NCBI GenBank assembly: GCA_905182105.1
Contig: CAJJAR010000002.1
Location: forward strand, 1-64,000
Origin: an uncultured Paracoccaceae bacterium
GTDB taxonomy: Bacteria > Pseudomonadota > Alphaproteobacteria > Rhodobacterales > Rhodobacteraceae
Reading direction: 5' to 3'
DNA length: 64,000 bases
How positions within the stretch are numbered: the first letter of the stretch is position 1; every line of letters starts with the position of its first letter. A program made the position numbers and the translations under genes. Under the pieces are notes generated by a model. That model saw only the letters and a program-made list of their open reading frames with translations, did not search any database and was not told the origin of the DNA. Positions 1-9,661 of this stretch are shown here, piece by piece.

Positions 1-85
1 ACCGACGCTTAGTTTTGTTGTTCGCATGGCTGACATTGTTGCCAGACATGGGGCCTTTACCGGTCAATTCGCAACGACGCGACAT
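1..85 (-). CDS. rpmB: Ribosomal protein bL28, 5' part only
   Basis: The complement from base 85 encodes the start of large-subunit ribosomal protein L28. The first residues read [12 protein letters not shown], followed by a segment containing [13 protein letters not shown], the diagnostic N-terminal signature of the family. Only about 28 codons lie inside the window and the gene continues beyond base 1. A good ribosome-binding site (AAAGGATG) sits just upstream of the ATG. L28 is part of the 50S subunit. The gene stands alone at the window edge, divergent in position from nothing visible, and is preceded by its own strong promoter. Confidence 0.93.
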   Translation of the reverse strand, partial: MSRRCELTGKGPMSGNNVSHANNKTKRR

Positions 86-177
86 GGGATCATCCTTTTG
101 CTCAGGTCGTGATCGAGGCGGTCCTCTCACACAACGCCGGATGCAGACTTAGGTCGCACCCATAAATTCGTTCGCTG

Positions 178-206
178 GCAATAGGAGGAATCGAAGGGCT
201 GGTCAA
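178..206 (-). promoter_or_regulatory. Promoter for rpmB
   Basis: On the minus strand a TTGACC -35 element (206-201) and a TATTGC -10 element (183-178) are separated by exactly 17 bases. The pair lies about 93 bases upstream of the rpmB start and points toward it. A strong sigma-70-type promoter is expected for a ribosomal protein gene. The transcription start is inferred, not known. Confidence 0.55.
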
Positions 207-375
207 CCCAAATAGCCACTATCTCTCATTCCTTTTGCAGAAAACCCAATGTTCACAACACCAATCTACAGCGAACGGCTATTCATCCCCTCATTCAACA
301 CAAATCGCGACAAAACCGAACAGTCAAAACACCGCACCCCCACGTTCATCTTACCAAACAAACTCCGGGGGAGTT

Positions 376-398
376 CGCAAAACGGGGGCTGGCCCCCT
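376..398 (-). terminator. Intrinsic terminator after meaB
   Basis: Read on the minus strand just after the meaB stop, a GGGGG...CCCCC hairpin (384-397) with a very short loop is followed by GTTTTG. A second small hairpin, AACTCC/GGAGTT (361-375), follows. Together they fit transcription termination of meaB before rpmB. Confidence 0.6.
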
Positions 399-407
399 TT
401 CCACGTT

Positions 408-1388
408 TTACGATTCGCGCAATACAGACACCATTTGCGCCGCCGCAACCGCGGGGGCTGTCTCGCCTCGCGCAACCTCCCCACCAAGACGCTTCATCTC
501 ATGGGCCACATCACGACGATCCAATTGCGCCAACAACGCCATACGCACATCTTCCTCAAACCAGTAACGCGCTTGGGTTGACCGTGTTCCATCAAAGAAC
601 CCATTTGCACGGCGCCATCCGTCCAACTCAAGCATCGCGGCCCATGCGTCTTCAAACCCGTCTTCTTCCAAGGCCGAAACCGTCAGTGCTTTAGGAAAGC
701 CCTCAGGATCTTGCGGACGTTTACGCATCAAACGGAGCGCTCCGGAATAATCCGCGCGCGTGCGCATCGCGACTGGTTTCAGATCGCCATCCGCTTTGTT
801 GACCAAGATGATATCGGCCATCTCCATGATACCACGTTTTACGCCTTGCAACTCATCCCCACCCGCAGGTGCCAATAACAACATGAACAGATCAGACATC
901 TGGGCCACAACCGTTTCTGACTGCCCAACGCCCACAGTTTCAATCAACACCACATCAAAGCCTGCACCTTCACACAAGGCGACAGCCTCACGTGTGCGCC
1001 GCGCGACACCCCCCAAATGGGTTTGGCTGGGCGACGGACGGATAAATGCATTGGGATCACGGGCCAGACGGTCCATGCGGGTCTTGTCCCCCAGAATAGA
1101 CCCACCAGAGCGAGCCGATGAAGGATCAACCGCCAACACCGCCACACGCAAGCCTTGGCCCGTCAGCATCATGCCAAAGCTCTCAATGAACGTCGACTTC
1201 CCGACACCCGGTGTGCCTGATAACCCTATACGCAACGCTTGACGGTCTTTGGGCATAGCCGCTAAAACTTGGGCTGCTTGGACACGGTGATCCTCGCGTG
1301 AACTCTCCACCAGCGTAATACCACGCGCCAAGGCGCGGCGTTCGCCCGCGGCAATTCGTTTTGCCAGATCATCTAGGTCCATCGTCAT
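408..1388 (-). CDS. meaB: MeaB, GTPase chaperone of B12-dependent acyl-CoA mutases
   Basis: The product (326 residues from the chosen start) belongs to the MeaB/ArgK G3E GTPases, which load and protect adenosylcobalamin in methylmalonyl-CoA mutase and its relatives. Visible motifs are the P-loop GTPGVGKST at about 58-66, the family motif DPSSARSGGSILGDKTRM at about 88-105 and the guanine-specificity motif NKAD at about 197-200. An upstream ATG (1469) would add 27 atypical residues, so I chose the ATG at 1388; 1382 is also possible. In this window its likely client is the ethylmalonyl-CoA mutase at 45.2 kb, although the two are far apart. It is transcribed away from hrpB. Confidence 0.93.
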   Translation of the reverse strand: MTMDLDDLAKRIAAGERRALARGITLVESSREDHRVQAAQVLAAMPKDRQALRIGLSGTPGVGKSTFIESFGMMLTGQGLRVAVLAVDPSSARSGGSILGDKTRMDRLARDPNAFIRPSPSQTHLGGVARRTREAVALCEGAGFDVVLIETVGVGQSETVVAQMSDLFMLLLAPAGGDELQGVKRGIMEMADIILVNKADGDLKPVAMRTRADYSGALRLMRKRPQDPEGFPKALTVSALEEDGFEDAWAAMLELDGWRRANGFFDGTRSTQARYWFEEDVRMALLAQLDRRDVAHEMKRLGGEVARGETAPAVAAAQMVSVLRES

Positions 1389-1489
1389 CTCACATGTAAT
1401 TCCCTGCTTTTGTCCTGCAGCGCAGACCAAATGTCTAGTCTCGCAGCACTTCTGCTTGGCCTTATGCACAGATTAACGGATAAGACAGC

Positions 1490-3916
1490 ATGACACTGAC
1501 ACTCCCCATTGATGCGGTTCTGCCCGATGTGATCAACGCCCTGCGCAGTCAGGGCCGTGTTGTGCTGCAAGCCCCACCTGGGGCAGGCAAAACAACACGT
1601 GTGCCCCTTGCGATGCTGGATGCCAAACTGACCACGGGCCGCATCCTTATGCTCGAACCACGCCGCCTTGCAGCGCGCGCCGCCGCTGAGCGCATGGCGC
1701 AGACAATTGGGGAGCCGGTTGGGGAAACCGTGGGCTACCGTATTCGCGGCACCTCTAAGGTTGGCAAACAAACGCGAATTGAAGTTGTGACCGAAGGCAT
1801 CCTGACACGCATGTTGCAGGATCAGCCTGACCTGCCCAATATCGGTGCCGTCATTTTTGATGAATTCCACGAACGCAGCCTCAACGCCGATCTTGGCCTT
1901 GCTCTGTGCCTCGAAGTTACCAGTGCCTTGCGCGATGATCTGTTGTTGGTTGCAATGTCGGCCACGTTAGACGCCGCCCCGATTGCAGAAGTCATGGACG
2001 CCCCTATCGTAACCTCGCAAGGTCGCGCATATGATGTGACCCCCCATTGGCTCACCAAGCCGATTGCCAAAACCACCCGCTTTGAACAAGCCGTTGCTGA
2101 CACCACCCTTCACGCCCTCAGTGAGACAACAGGCAGTGTTCTTGTTTTCCTCCCCGGTGAGGGCGAAATTCGCCGTGTTCACAGCCTGCTTGAAGGCCAA
2201 GTCAAAGGTGATTGCACCCTCGCCCCACTTTTTGGCGCTATGGATTTTGCCGCTCAGCGCGACGCAATTTCCCCTACCAAACATGGGCGCAAAATTGTGT
2301 TGGCGACAGCCATAGCGGAAACCTCCCTAACAATCCCAGATATCAAAGTTGTAGTGGACGGCGGCAAATCCCGTCGCGCCCGATTTGATCCTGCCAGTGG
2401 CATGTCCCGTTTGGTCACCGAACGTGTCACACGGGCTGAGGCCACCCAACGCGCAGGACGTGCAGGTCGTGTGCAAGCAGGTGATTGCTACAAGGTTTGG
2501 ACCCGCGGTGAAGATGGCGCTTTGACCGCCTACCCGCCTGCTGAAATTGATGCTGGTGATCTGACAGGGTTCGCACTTGAGCTTGCAGTTTGGGGTTCAG
2601 GCCCAGAGACCCTGCAATTTGTTACCCCACCCCACGCAGGCCGTTTGGCAGAGGCACAGGCAGTCTTAAAAATGCTCGGTGCTCTGGACTTTGAGGGGCG
2701 GATCACGCCCCATGGCCGTGCTTTGGCCAGCTATCCTTTACATCCCCGTCTTGCCCATATGATTCAAACTGCTGGGAAAGACGCCGCCCAAGTCGCCGCC
2801 CTTTTGGCCGAACGCGACCCATTGCGCGGTGTATCGGTTGATCTGAACCTGCGTATCCAAGCCATGCGTGATCCAAACCGTTTTGGCGGCGCGGTCAATC
2901 GTGGTGCCCTTGAACGTATCAAAGTCGAAACCAAACGACTGGCGAAACGCGCACCCGCTTCAAAACGCGCCTTTTCATTGGGTGAACATGCCGCCCTCGC
3001 CTACCCTGATCGCATAGGCTTGCGCCGTCCAGGTGACGCGCCACGTTTCGTCCTGTCAGGGGGCAAAGGTGCGGTTATGCCGCCTGAGGATGCGATTGGT
3101 GGCAACCGTCTGATTGTGGCCACCGACCTAGACGGCGATCCTCGTGAGGCCCGTATTAGACAAGCCGTCCCGCTGGCAGAGAGCGAGTTGCGCAATCTGT
3201 TTGAAGACCAGATTGACTGGCGCAATGTTTGCCTATGGTCGCGCCGCGAGGGTCGCGTTTTGACCCGCCGGCAGGAATGTTTTGGCGCACTTGTTTTAGA
3301 AGATCACACATGGTCAAACGCCCCCGACGATGAAATCGCCGTTGCGATGATGGAAGGCATACGCCAGCTTGGCCTGAAGCCATCAAAGTCAGCCAAACGT
3401 TTCATTGCTCGCTGCAAATTGATTGACGATTCCAGCTTTCCTTCAGTTGATGAAACGCATCTGCTTGAAATTTTAGAGGACTGGTTACTGCCCCACATCA
3501 GTGGCGTGCGCAGTACCACCGATTGGAAAGCGTTCGACATAATCCAAGCGTTGCAAGCGCGCCTTGATTGGGACCAAACGCAAGCATTGAACCGCGCAGC
3601 ACCGGGGAAGTTTGAAACACCACTAGGGCGCACAATTCCAATCGATTATTCAGGCACACAGCCCCAAATCGCAATTCGGCTTCAAGAGTTGTTTGGGGTG
3701 ACCGAACATCCAATGATCGGCAAAGAGCCATTGCAAATCACATTGCTGTCCCCTGCGCAAAAGCCGGTTCAGATCACTGCAGACTTGCCGCGTTTTTGGG
3801 AAACGAGTTACGCGGATGTGCGCAAAGACATGCGTGGGTCATACCCGCGCCATCCATGGCCCGAAGACCCCACAAAAGAAGATCCGACGCTTCGGGCCAA
3901 ACGGCGCAAGCAATAG
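1490..3916 (+). CDS. hrpB: ATP-dependent helicase HrpB
   Basis: An 808-residue DEAH-type helicase of the HrpB family, close to the usual family length of about 800-820. Motif I APPGAGKTT lies at about 28-36, motif II reads DEFH (124-127), motif III is MSATL, and the helicase C domain ends with the arginine-finger region QRAGRAGR. The C-terminal third carries the HrpB-specific domain. HrpB proteins are presumed RNA helicases; their exact substrate in alphaproteobacteria is not established. The ATG at 1490 is the first methionine before the conserved start. The stop abuts the convergent gnd gene by one base. Confidence 0.93.
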   Translation: MTLTLPIDAVLPDVINALRSQGRVVLQAPPGAGKTTRVPLAMLDAKLTTGRILMLEPRRLAARAAAERMAQTIGEPVGETVGYRIRGTSKVGKQTRIEVVTEGILTRMLQDQPDLPNIGAVIFDEFHERSLNADLGLALCLEVTSALRDDLLLVAMSATLDAAPIAEVMDAPIVTSQGRAYDVTPHWLTKPIAKTTRFEQAVADTTLHALSETTGSVLVFLPGEGEIRRVHSLLEGQVKGDCTLAPLFGAMDFAAQRDAISPTKHGRKIVLATAIAETSLTIPDIKVVVDGGKSRRARFDPASGMSRLVTERVTRAEATQRAGRAGRVQAGDCYKVWTRGEDGALTAYPPAEIDAGDLTGFALELAVWGSGPETLQFVTPPHAGRLAEAQAVLKMLGALDFEGRITPHGRALASYPLHPRLAHMIQTAGKDAAQVAALLAERDPLRGVSVDLNLRIQAMRDPNRFGGAVNRGALERIKVETKRLAKRAPASKRAFSLGEHAALAYPDRIGLRRPGDAPRFVLSGGKGAVMPPEDAIGGNRLIVATDLDGDPREARIRQAVPLAESELRNLFEDQIDWRNVCLWSRREGRVLTRRQECFGALVLEDHTWSNAPDDEIAVAMMEGIRQLGLKPSKSAKRFIARCKLIDDSSFPSVDETHLLEILEDWLLPHISGVRSTTDWKAFDIIQALQARLDWDQTQALNRAAPGKFETPLGRTIPIDYSGTQPQIAIRLQELFGVTEHPMIGKEPLQITLLSPAQKPVQITADLPRFWETSYADVRKDMRGSYPRHPWPEDPTKEDPTLRAKRRKQ

Positions 3917-3917
3917 C

Positions 3918-5336
3918 TTAGACAGCGTTCCAATCACCATAATGCTTGCCTTCAACATCCATGCGTTCAAACCCATGCGCCCCAAAAAAGTCGCGCTGTG
4001 CTTGGATCATGTTGGCAGTGCCACGGCCCCGTGCCATCGTATCGTGCCATGCAAGGGCTGCGGACAATGCAGGAACCGGTTGGCCCGTCAGTGCCGCAAC
4101 AGCTACAACGCGGCGTAGTCCTGAGATGGACACAGCAAGCAGTTCGCTGATGGCTGGCGCAAGGATCAAGTGATCAAACGGTAGCTCTGCGCGGAACGCA
4201 GCAGCAATCTCATCCAACAAAGATGAGCGAATAATGCAGCCCGCGCGCCAAATTTCAGCGATCCGCGCCATATCTAGCGCCCAATCAAATTCTTCAGATG
4301 CGGACGACAAGATGCGGAAACCCTGCGCATGGCCCAAAATGCGGGCCGCCATCATCGCGTTTTCCATATCTTTTTCGGTTGGTAGTTCGGCAGGTATCGC
4401 GCCTTTTTCCAATAATGGATCGGCTGCAACGCGCATATCTTTCTCCGAAGACCATCCACGCGCCCCAACAGCAGCTTCAATCATGCTAGCGGACTGCCCA
4501 AGTTTCAGCGCCTCAACCAAAGTCCAACGACCTGTGCCTTTTTGGCCCGCCTTATCAAGGATCACATCAACCATTGGCTGACCTGTCTTGCTATCAACGG
4601 ATTGCAAAGCCGCGCCTGAAATCTCAATCAGATATGAGCTAAGTGGGCCTGTCGCCCAGCGCTCAAACATTTGACCAATCTCAGCTGGCTCTTGGCCACC
4701 TTGATCGCGCAACAAACCATAGATTTCAGAAATCATCTGCATGTCAGCGTATTCGATGCCGTTGTGCACGGTCTTCACGAAGTGCCCAGCGCCGTCAGGC
4801 CCTAGGTGGTCCACGCATGGCTCACCCTCAAACTTGGCCGCAATAGCTTCGGCCATCGGCTTAAGTTGTGTCCATGAATGCGCTGTGCCGCCAACCATCA
4901 TAGATGGACCATGACGTGCACCGTCTTCACCACCAGAAACGCCCATACCGACAAAATGAAGGCCGGTACCATCCAGTTCAGCAGAACGACGGCGTGTTTC
5001 GTTGAAATCAGCATTGCCGCCGTCGATGATGGTGTCACCCTCGCTCAGCAGTGGTTTGATTGTCTCGATCATCGCATCCATCGGTTTACCCGATGGGATC
5101 ATGAATAGAATAGTACGCGGCGCTTTGATCGCCTGCACAAAGTCAGCAAGTTCAGCGTAACCAGACATCTTGTCCACAAACTCTGGCGCTTCGTTTAGGA
5201 AATCATCAATCCAGCCAGCTTCGCGATTGGTAACAGCTACAGAAAACCCTTTGCCCGCAAAGTTCAGCGCCAGCGCACTGCCCATGGTGCCAAGTCCGTA
5301 AACGCCGATATCTGCTAATGCAATCTCGTGTGCCAT
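3918..5336 (-). CDS. gnd: 6-phosphogluconate dehydrogenase, decarboxylating
   Basis: A 472-residue enzyme that oxidatively decarboxylates 6-phosphogluconate to ribulose 5-phosphate with NADP+, the second oxidative step of the pentose phosphate pathway. The N-terminal Rossmann motif GLGTMG lies at 14-19, the signature GVSGGEDGARHGPS at about 133-146 and the catalytic-lysine segment KTVHNGIEYADMQ at about 188-200. Length is normal. The ATG at 5336 has AAGGAC upstream as a ribosome-binding site. It is convergent with hrpB and stands as a single gene. Confidence 0.95.
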   Translation of the reverse strand: MAHEIALADIGVYGLGTMGSALALNFAGKGFSVAVTNREAGWIDDFLNEAPEFVDKMSGYAELADFVQAIKAPRTILFMIPSGKPMDAMIETIKPLLSEGDTIIDGGNADFNETRRRSAELDGTGLHFVGMGVSGGEDGARHGPSMMVGGTAHSWTQLKPMAEAIAAKFEGEPCVDHLGPDGAGHFVKTVHNGIEYADMQMISEIYGLLRDQGGQEPAEIGQMFERWATGPLSSYLIEISGAALQSVDSKTGQPMVDVILDKAGQKGTGRWTLVEALKLGQSASMIEAAVGARGWSSEKDMRVAADPLLEKGAIPAELPTEKDMENAMMAARILGHAQGFRILSSASEEFDWALDMARIAEIWRAGCIIRSSLLDEIAAAFRAELPFDHLILAPAISELLAVSISGLRRVVAVAALTGQPVPALSAALAWHDTMARGRGTANMIQAQRDFFGAHGFERMDVEGKHYGDWNAV

Positions 5337-5500
5337 GTGCGGTCCTTATTGATGTGTTGCTGCCAGATTGCATTTTGCAACTGCCTGCGCAAGCCACCCC
5401 TCAACGGTTACAACCCAGCCGCGTTGTAAATCTTGCTAGGTTTTAAAACCGCAGCGAACGGGCCAGCCGTTACGGTTAAAACTTTCTAAACTCGGTCTAT

Positions 5501-6427
5501 TTACCGATCCAAGCAATACCGCATGATCGCTTTTTGAGCATGAAGCCGGTTTTCCGCTTCGTCAAAAATAACCGAATTCGGACCATCCATAACTTCGCTG
5601 GTTACTTCTTCTTCGCGGTGCGCGGGTAAACAGTGCATGAACAATGCGTTGTCATTTGCTTTACTCATCAGCTCTTGGTTCACTTGATAGGGGCGCAATT
5701 GGTTGTGACGACGTTCCTTGGTGGATTGGCTGTCGTGCATGGAAACCCATGTGTCTGCGACAACCAGATCAGCACCAGCAACAGCTTTGTCCGCGTCGCG
5801 TTCAATTTGGATCGTACAGCCCGCCCTGCGCGCCAAACCAACAAATTCATCTTCTGGGTCCAATTGGGCAGGCCCTGCGAATGTTAGGTCAAACTGGAAC
5901 TGCGCCGCAGCATGTAGGAATGAGGCACAGACGTTGTTGCCGTCCCCAAACCAGACAACCTTTTTGCCTTTGATCGGGCCGCGATGTTCCTCATAGGTCA
6001 TGACATCCGCCATAATCTGGCAAGGGTGTGTGCGATCGGTCAGCCCATTGATCACAGGCACATCCGCGTATTCCGCCATCTCTAGCAGAACCGACTCGTC
6101 AAACGTGCGGATCATGATCAGATCCACGTAACGTGACAAAACACGTGCCGTGTCGGCGATTGTTTCACCGTGGCCCAGTTGCATATCAGAACCAGACAAA
6201 ACCATCGTTTCACCGCCCATCTGGCGCACACCGACATCGAATGAAACGCGCGTACGGGTGGATGGTTTTTCAAAGATTAACGCAACCATATGCCCATCCA
6301 GGGGCTTTTTGGCATCAAGCGTGGCACGTGGCAATCCCTTGCGCGCAGACTTCATTGCCAGTGCGTCATCAAGAATGGTCCGCAGCGCTGCTGGGTCTGT
6401 TTTGTGGATATCTAAAAAGTGGTTCAT
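5501..6427 (-). CDS. argF: Ornithine carbamoyltransferase
   Basis: A 308-residue carbamoyltransferase converting ornithine and carbamoyl phosphate to citrulline in arginine biosynthesis. The carbamoyl-phosphate-binding motif STRTR is at 56-60, HPCQ at about 133-136 and the ornithine-loop motif HCLPA at about 265-269. It lies 70 bases downstream of argD on the same strand, so the pair is an argD-argF operon, an arrangement common in alphaproteobacteria. The frame is intact and length is typical. Confidence 0.96.
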   Translation of the reverse strand: MNHFLDIHKTDPAALRTILDDALAMKSARKGLPRATLDAKKPLDGHMVALIFEKPSTRTRVSFDVGVRQMGGETMVLSGSDMQLGHGETIADTARVLSRYVDLIMIRTFDESVLLEMAEYADVPVINGLTDRTHPCQIMADVMTYEEHRGPIKGKKVVWFGDGNNVCASFLHAAAQFQFDLTFAGPAQLDPEDEFVGLARRAGCTIQIERDADKAVAGADLVVADTWVSMHDSQSTKERRHNQLRPYQVNQELMSKANDNALFMHCLPAHREEEVTSEVMDGPNSVIFDEAENRLHAQKAIMRYCLDR

Positions 6428-6497
6428 TATATTACTCTATATTGATCGACCTTGGGGACGCATTGTCCCAAGCCTTATGAAATTAGGTTAGACGAAA

Positions 6498-7673
6498 TCA
6501 GGCGTTCGCAACTGTTTTTGCAGCTTGATTCAAGCGAGTGACCGCCTCTCCGATTTCTTCGTCTGTGATTGTAAGGGCTGGAAGCAAACGGATCACATTG
6601 TCAGCGGCTGGGACTGTCAGGACATGCGCATCATAGCCCGCGTTCACCACTTCAATGTTGGTTGCTTTGCACTTAACACCCATCATCATGCCCGCACCTT
6701 GGACGCTTTCAAAGACGTCAGGATTGGACGCAATCAGCCCCTCCAGCTTTTGACGTAGCAAACCCGACTTGCGGTTCACCTCTGCCAAAAATTCAGGCGT
6801 ATTGATTTCATCCAACACAGCACAACCTACCGCACAACCCAACGGGTTACCGCCATAGGTCGATCCGTGTGTGCCCGCCGTCATGCCAGACGCCGCGTCC
6901 TCAGTCGCAAGTACTGCACCAAGGGGGAAACCGCCGCCAATGCCTTTGGCGACCATCATGATATCTGGTTCAACCCCAGCCCACTCATGTGCGAACAGTT
7001 TTCCTGTACGCCCAACGCCACATTGAACCTCGTCCAGTATCAATAGAATGCCATGTTCGTCACACAGATCACGCAAGCCCTTAAGGCACTGATCTGGCAA
7101 TGAGCGAATACCACCCTCGCCCTGAATAGGTTCAACCATGATCGCCGCAGTCTTGTTGCTGGCCGCAGCAGTAAGCGCGTCATGATCCCCAAACGTCAGG
7201 TGCGTAAAGCCACCCAGCAATGGACCGAACCCTTTGGTCATCTTTTCTGACCCAGCAGCTGCAATACCCGCTGAGGAACGACCGTGGAATGACCCATCAA
7301 ACGTGATGATTTCAACACGATCCTCTTGGCCTTTGTCATACCAATACTTGCGGGCCATCTTTACTGCCAACTCACACGCCTCTGTGCCAGAGTTGGTGAA
7401 GAAAACGGTGTCAGCGAATGTTGCGTCTACCAATTTATCCGCAAGCATCTGCTGTTGTGGAATATGGTAAAGGTTAGAGGTGTGCCAAAGCGCACCTGCC
7501 TGATCTGTCAGTGCTTTGACAAGTGCGGGGTGCGCATGACCCAAAGCATTTACTGCAATACCAGCACCCAGATCCAAAAAGCGTCGACCATCTGCTTCAA
7601 TCAGCCAAGAGCCTTCACCTTTGACAAATGTCATAGGAGCACGAGAATAGGTAGGTAGAACAGAAGCGATCAT
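6498..7673 (-). CDS. argD: Acetylornithine aminotransferase
   Basis: A class-III PLP-dependent aminotransferase (391 residues from the chosen start) that forms N-acetylornithine from N-acetylglutamate semialdehyde. The PLP lysine sits in AKGIGGGFP and the acidic DEVQCGVGRTG segment precedes it. I prefer the ATG at 7673 because GGATGAT lies six bases upstream; an upstream ATG at 7706 would add 11 residues of unlikely composition. It is the first gene of the argD-argF pair. ArgD-type enzymes can also act on succinyldiaminopimelate, so a dual role in lysine synthesis is possible. Confidence 0.94.
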   Translation of the reverse strand: MIASVLPTYSRAPMTFVKGEGSWLIEADGRRFLDLGAGIAVNALGHAHPALVKALTDQAGALWHTSNLYHIPQQQMLADKLVDATFADTVFFTNSGTEACELAVKMARKYWYDKGQEDRVEIITFDGSFHGRSSAGIAAAGSEKMTKGFGPLLGGFTHLTFGDHDALTAAASNKTAAIMVEPIQGEGGIRSLPDQCLKGLRDLCDEHGILLILDEVQCGVGRTGKLFAHEWAGVEPDIMMVAKGIGGGFPLGAVLATEDAASGMTAGTHGSTYGGNPLGCAVGCAVLDEINTPEFLAEVNRKSGLLRQKLEGLIASNPDVFESVQGAGMMMGVKCKATNIEVVNAGYDAHVLTVPAADNVIRLLPALTITDEEIGEAVTRLNQAAKTVANA

Positions 7674-7937
7674 CAGATCATCCTTTGGAAAAAGCCAGCA
7701 CGACACAAAAGCGAGTTGTGCATTGAGGATACTGGCAGGTCAACAATTTTGGGAAATTAATGCGCAAAACGCGCGGAACACAGGCTTAGAGACAACTTAC
7801 GCTGTAAAGCGCAGTCGTCGCAAAGCAGAGATATGTGCCAGTGTGTTCATGTCGTTAACTTTAGTGCATCGTGCAATGATTGGCCACCCACATATTGGCC
7901 GCTTGCATCACCCAATATGCCGGCGCATAGCAAATAC

Positions 7938-8822
7938 ATGTTTCAAGCCCGCACACAGAACCCAGCCTTAGCCGCAACTTTGATATGCATCGCCACCGCA
8001 TTCATTGCGGCAACCACCCTATTTGCAAAGGCTTTGGGCTCTGATGCATTTGGACCAGCCCTGCACCCCTTACAGATTTCGCATGGCCGCTACATCTTTG
8101 CATTTATTGGACTGCTCATGGTGGCCAGGATAATGCGTCCAAAATTTGGCGCACCCCATTGGGGCTTGCACGTTATCAGAACGACCTTCGGCTGGGCCGG
8201 TGTAACCCTTATGTTTGCTTCAGTCGCCTACATACCATTGGCCGATGCCACTGCGATTTCATTCCTGAACCCCGTCTTTGCGATGATGCTTGCCATCCCC
8301 ATTTTGGGGGAGCGGGTCGGACCAATCCGCTGGGGAGCAGCAATAATTGCGCTTGTTGGCGCTGCAATTTTACTGCGCCCCACACCCGCAAGCTTTCAAA
8401 TCGCAGCACTTCTACCCCTTGGGGCCGCTGTATTGTTAGGATTTGAGCTAATTATTATCAAAAAATTGTCGGGCAAGCAGAACCCGCTGCAAGTTTTACT
8501 GACAAACAACATGGTTGGGGTCATCATCTCATCCCTCGCAGTGATCCCATTTTGGATTGTGCCTACACTGGCGCAATGGGGGCTTTTGGCGCTGATTGGG
8601 ATCTTTATGGCCTTAGCACAAACATGTTTCGTGAATGCGTTGGCCCGCGCAGACGCCAGTTTTGTGGCCCCATTCAGCTACGGAACACTGCTCTTCGCGA
8701 CCCTCTACGATCTTATATTTTATGACATATTCCCTGATGCAATCACATGCCTTGGAGCGGGTATTATTATCGCTGGGGCGGTCCTTTTGGCTCTACGAGA
8801 GACACAACTGCGACGCGCATGA
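7938..8822 (+). CDS. EamA-family (DMT) inner-membrane exporter
   Basis: A hydrophobic protein of about 294 residues with roughly ten predicted membrane helices in two tandem EamA repeats, the layout of drug/metabolite transporters. Typical features are the LADATAISFLNPVFAMMLA stretch in the first repeat and the conserved ALARADASFVAPFSY segment in the second. The substrate cannot be told from sequence. The start is uncertain: ATG at 7938 or 7917 are both reasonable and neither has a strong ribosome-binding site, while an earlier ATG at 7833 adds a cysteine-rich leader unlike the family. Confidence 0.85.
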   Translation: MFQARTQNPALAATLICIATAFIAATTLFAKALGSDAFGPALHPLQISHGRYIFAFIGLLMVARIMRPKFGAPHWGLHVIRTTFGWAGVTLMFASVAYIPLADATAISFLNPVFAMMLAIPILGERVGPIRWGAAIIALVGAAILLRPTPASFQIAALLPLGAAVLLGFELIIIKKLSGKQNPLQVLLTNNMVGVIISSLAVIPFWIVPTLAQWGLLALIGIFMALAQTCFVNALARADASFVAPFSYGTLLFATLYDLIFYDIFPDAITCLGAGIIIAGAVLLALRETQLRRA

Positions 8823-8832
8823 CGTATCATGC

Positions 8833-8925
8833 TTGTCACCGCCAGCAGAACCATTAGGATAGAAGGCTGAACAACACCCCAAAGCGGCCCCACCGATGGG
8901 TCGCTTTTTAGCTTAGGGAAACCCT
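8833..8925 (+). promoter_or_regulatory. gcrA promoter and leader with terminator-like hairpin
   Basis: A possible promoter, TTGTCA (8833-8838) and TAGGAT (8855-8860) with 16 bases between, lies just upstream of a 10-bp hairpin at 8881-8907 (AAAGCGGCCC pairing with GGGTCGCTTT, one G-U pair) ending in TTTTTA. Only 16 bases separate that hairpin from the gcrA ATG. Those bases hold the likely ribosome-binding site AGGG (8915-8918), which can itself pair with CCCT (8922-8925). The hairpin may simply end the upstream transporter transcript, or it may be an attenuator in the gcrA leader. Confidence 0.45.
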
Positions 8926-9492
8926 ATGTCCTGGACTGACGACCGCGTTGAAGTACTGAAAAAGATGTGGGGCGAAGGCCATTCGGCCAGCCAGATCGCA
9001 AAAGAATTGGGCGGCGTGACCCGCAATGCCGTTATCGGCAAGGTGCATCGCTTGGGCCTATCCAATCGCACGACCACAAGCACCGCAACCAAAGCGGATG
9101 CAAAACCAAAAGCAGCCCCAAAGGCACCAGCCAAGCCTAAGGTGGAGATGAGAACGGAACCGGCTATTAAACCAGTTGATCCGAATTTACCTAAATCCAA
9201 CTTGCCAGCGCGCAAGATGATCATCCCTGCAGGTCAGCCGCTGCCACCGCAGCCATCTGCAAATGAAATCAGCCCAGAAGCTTTGGCCAAGGTCAACGAA
9301 ATCGAAAAGAAAGCGAAGAAGCTGACTTTGATGGAGTTGACAGAGCGCACATGCAAATGGCCAGTTGGCGATCCAGCAACCGAAGATTTCTGGTTCTGTG
9401 GTCTGAATGTTCAACAGGGCAAACCATATTGCGAAGCCCACGTAGGGGTTGCATTCCAACCAATGAGCGCGCGCCGCGATCGTCGCCGCTAA
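8926..9492 (+). CDS. gcrA: Cell cycle regulator GcrA
   Basis: A 188-residue member of the GcrA family, which is restricted largely to alphaproteobacteria. GcrA binds RNA polymerase sigma-70 and stimulates promoters carrying CcrM-methylated GANTC sites. The N-terminal helix-turn-helix begins MSWTDDRVEVLKKMW and contains the GHSASQIAKELGGVTRNAV segment (about 19-37). A lysine/proline/alanine-rich linker follows, then the conserved C-terminal sigma-interaction domain with CKWPVGDP and a WFCGL...CEAH cysteine/histidine pattern. It is a single-gene unit closed by a strong terminator. Confidence 0.95.
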   Translation: MSWTDDRVEVLKKMWGEGHSASQIAKELGGVTRNAVIGKVHRLGLSNRTTTSTATKADAKPKAAPKAPAKPKVEMRTEPAIKPVDPNLPKSNLPARKMIIPAGQPLPPQPSANEISPEALAKVNEIEKKAKKLTLMELTERTCKWPVGDPATEDFWFCGLNVQQGKPYCEAHVGVAFQPMSARRDRRR

Positions 9493-9548
9493 CAATAAGC
9501 GTTAATTTGAGGCACCTCGCCTAAATTCAAATCGTTGATCAAGAATTC

Positions 9549-9580
9549 AAGGCCGCGCAAATTGCGCGGCCTTTTCTTTT
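9549..9580 (+). terminator. Intrinsic terminator after gcrA
   Basis: A near-perfect GC-rich hairpin, AAGGCCGCGCAA pairing with TTGCGCGGCCTT, is followed by TTTCTTTT, a textbook rho-independent terminator 57 bases past the gcrA stop. Confidence 0.85.
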
Positions 9581-9661
9581 GAAAAATTTTGCACGCAACT
9601 GTCACTTGCTACAGGTTTGCCATCATGCAATTTCTGCTTAACCCAATTTGAGCACTCCCCC

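Larger units (their letters stand above)
86..407. other. Intergenic region between meaB and rpmB
   Basis: This 322-base stretch holds the rpmB promoter, an rpmB leader of roughly 90 bases and, at its far end, the terminator-like hairpin that closes meaB. I see no coding pattern between about 207 and 360; the overlapping reading frames there have no recognisable protein features. Confidence 0.6.

Noticed and set aside
1385-1870. 161-residue reading frame antisense to hrpB
   Set aside because: It lies opposite a clear helicase gene, has no domain signature and reads like a shadow of its codon pattern.
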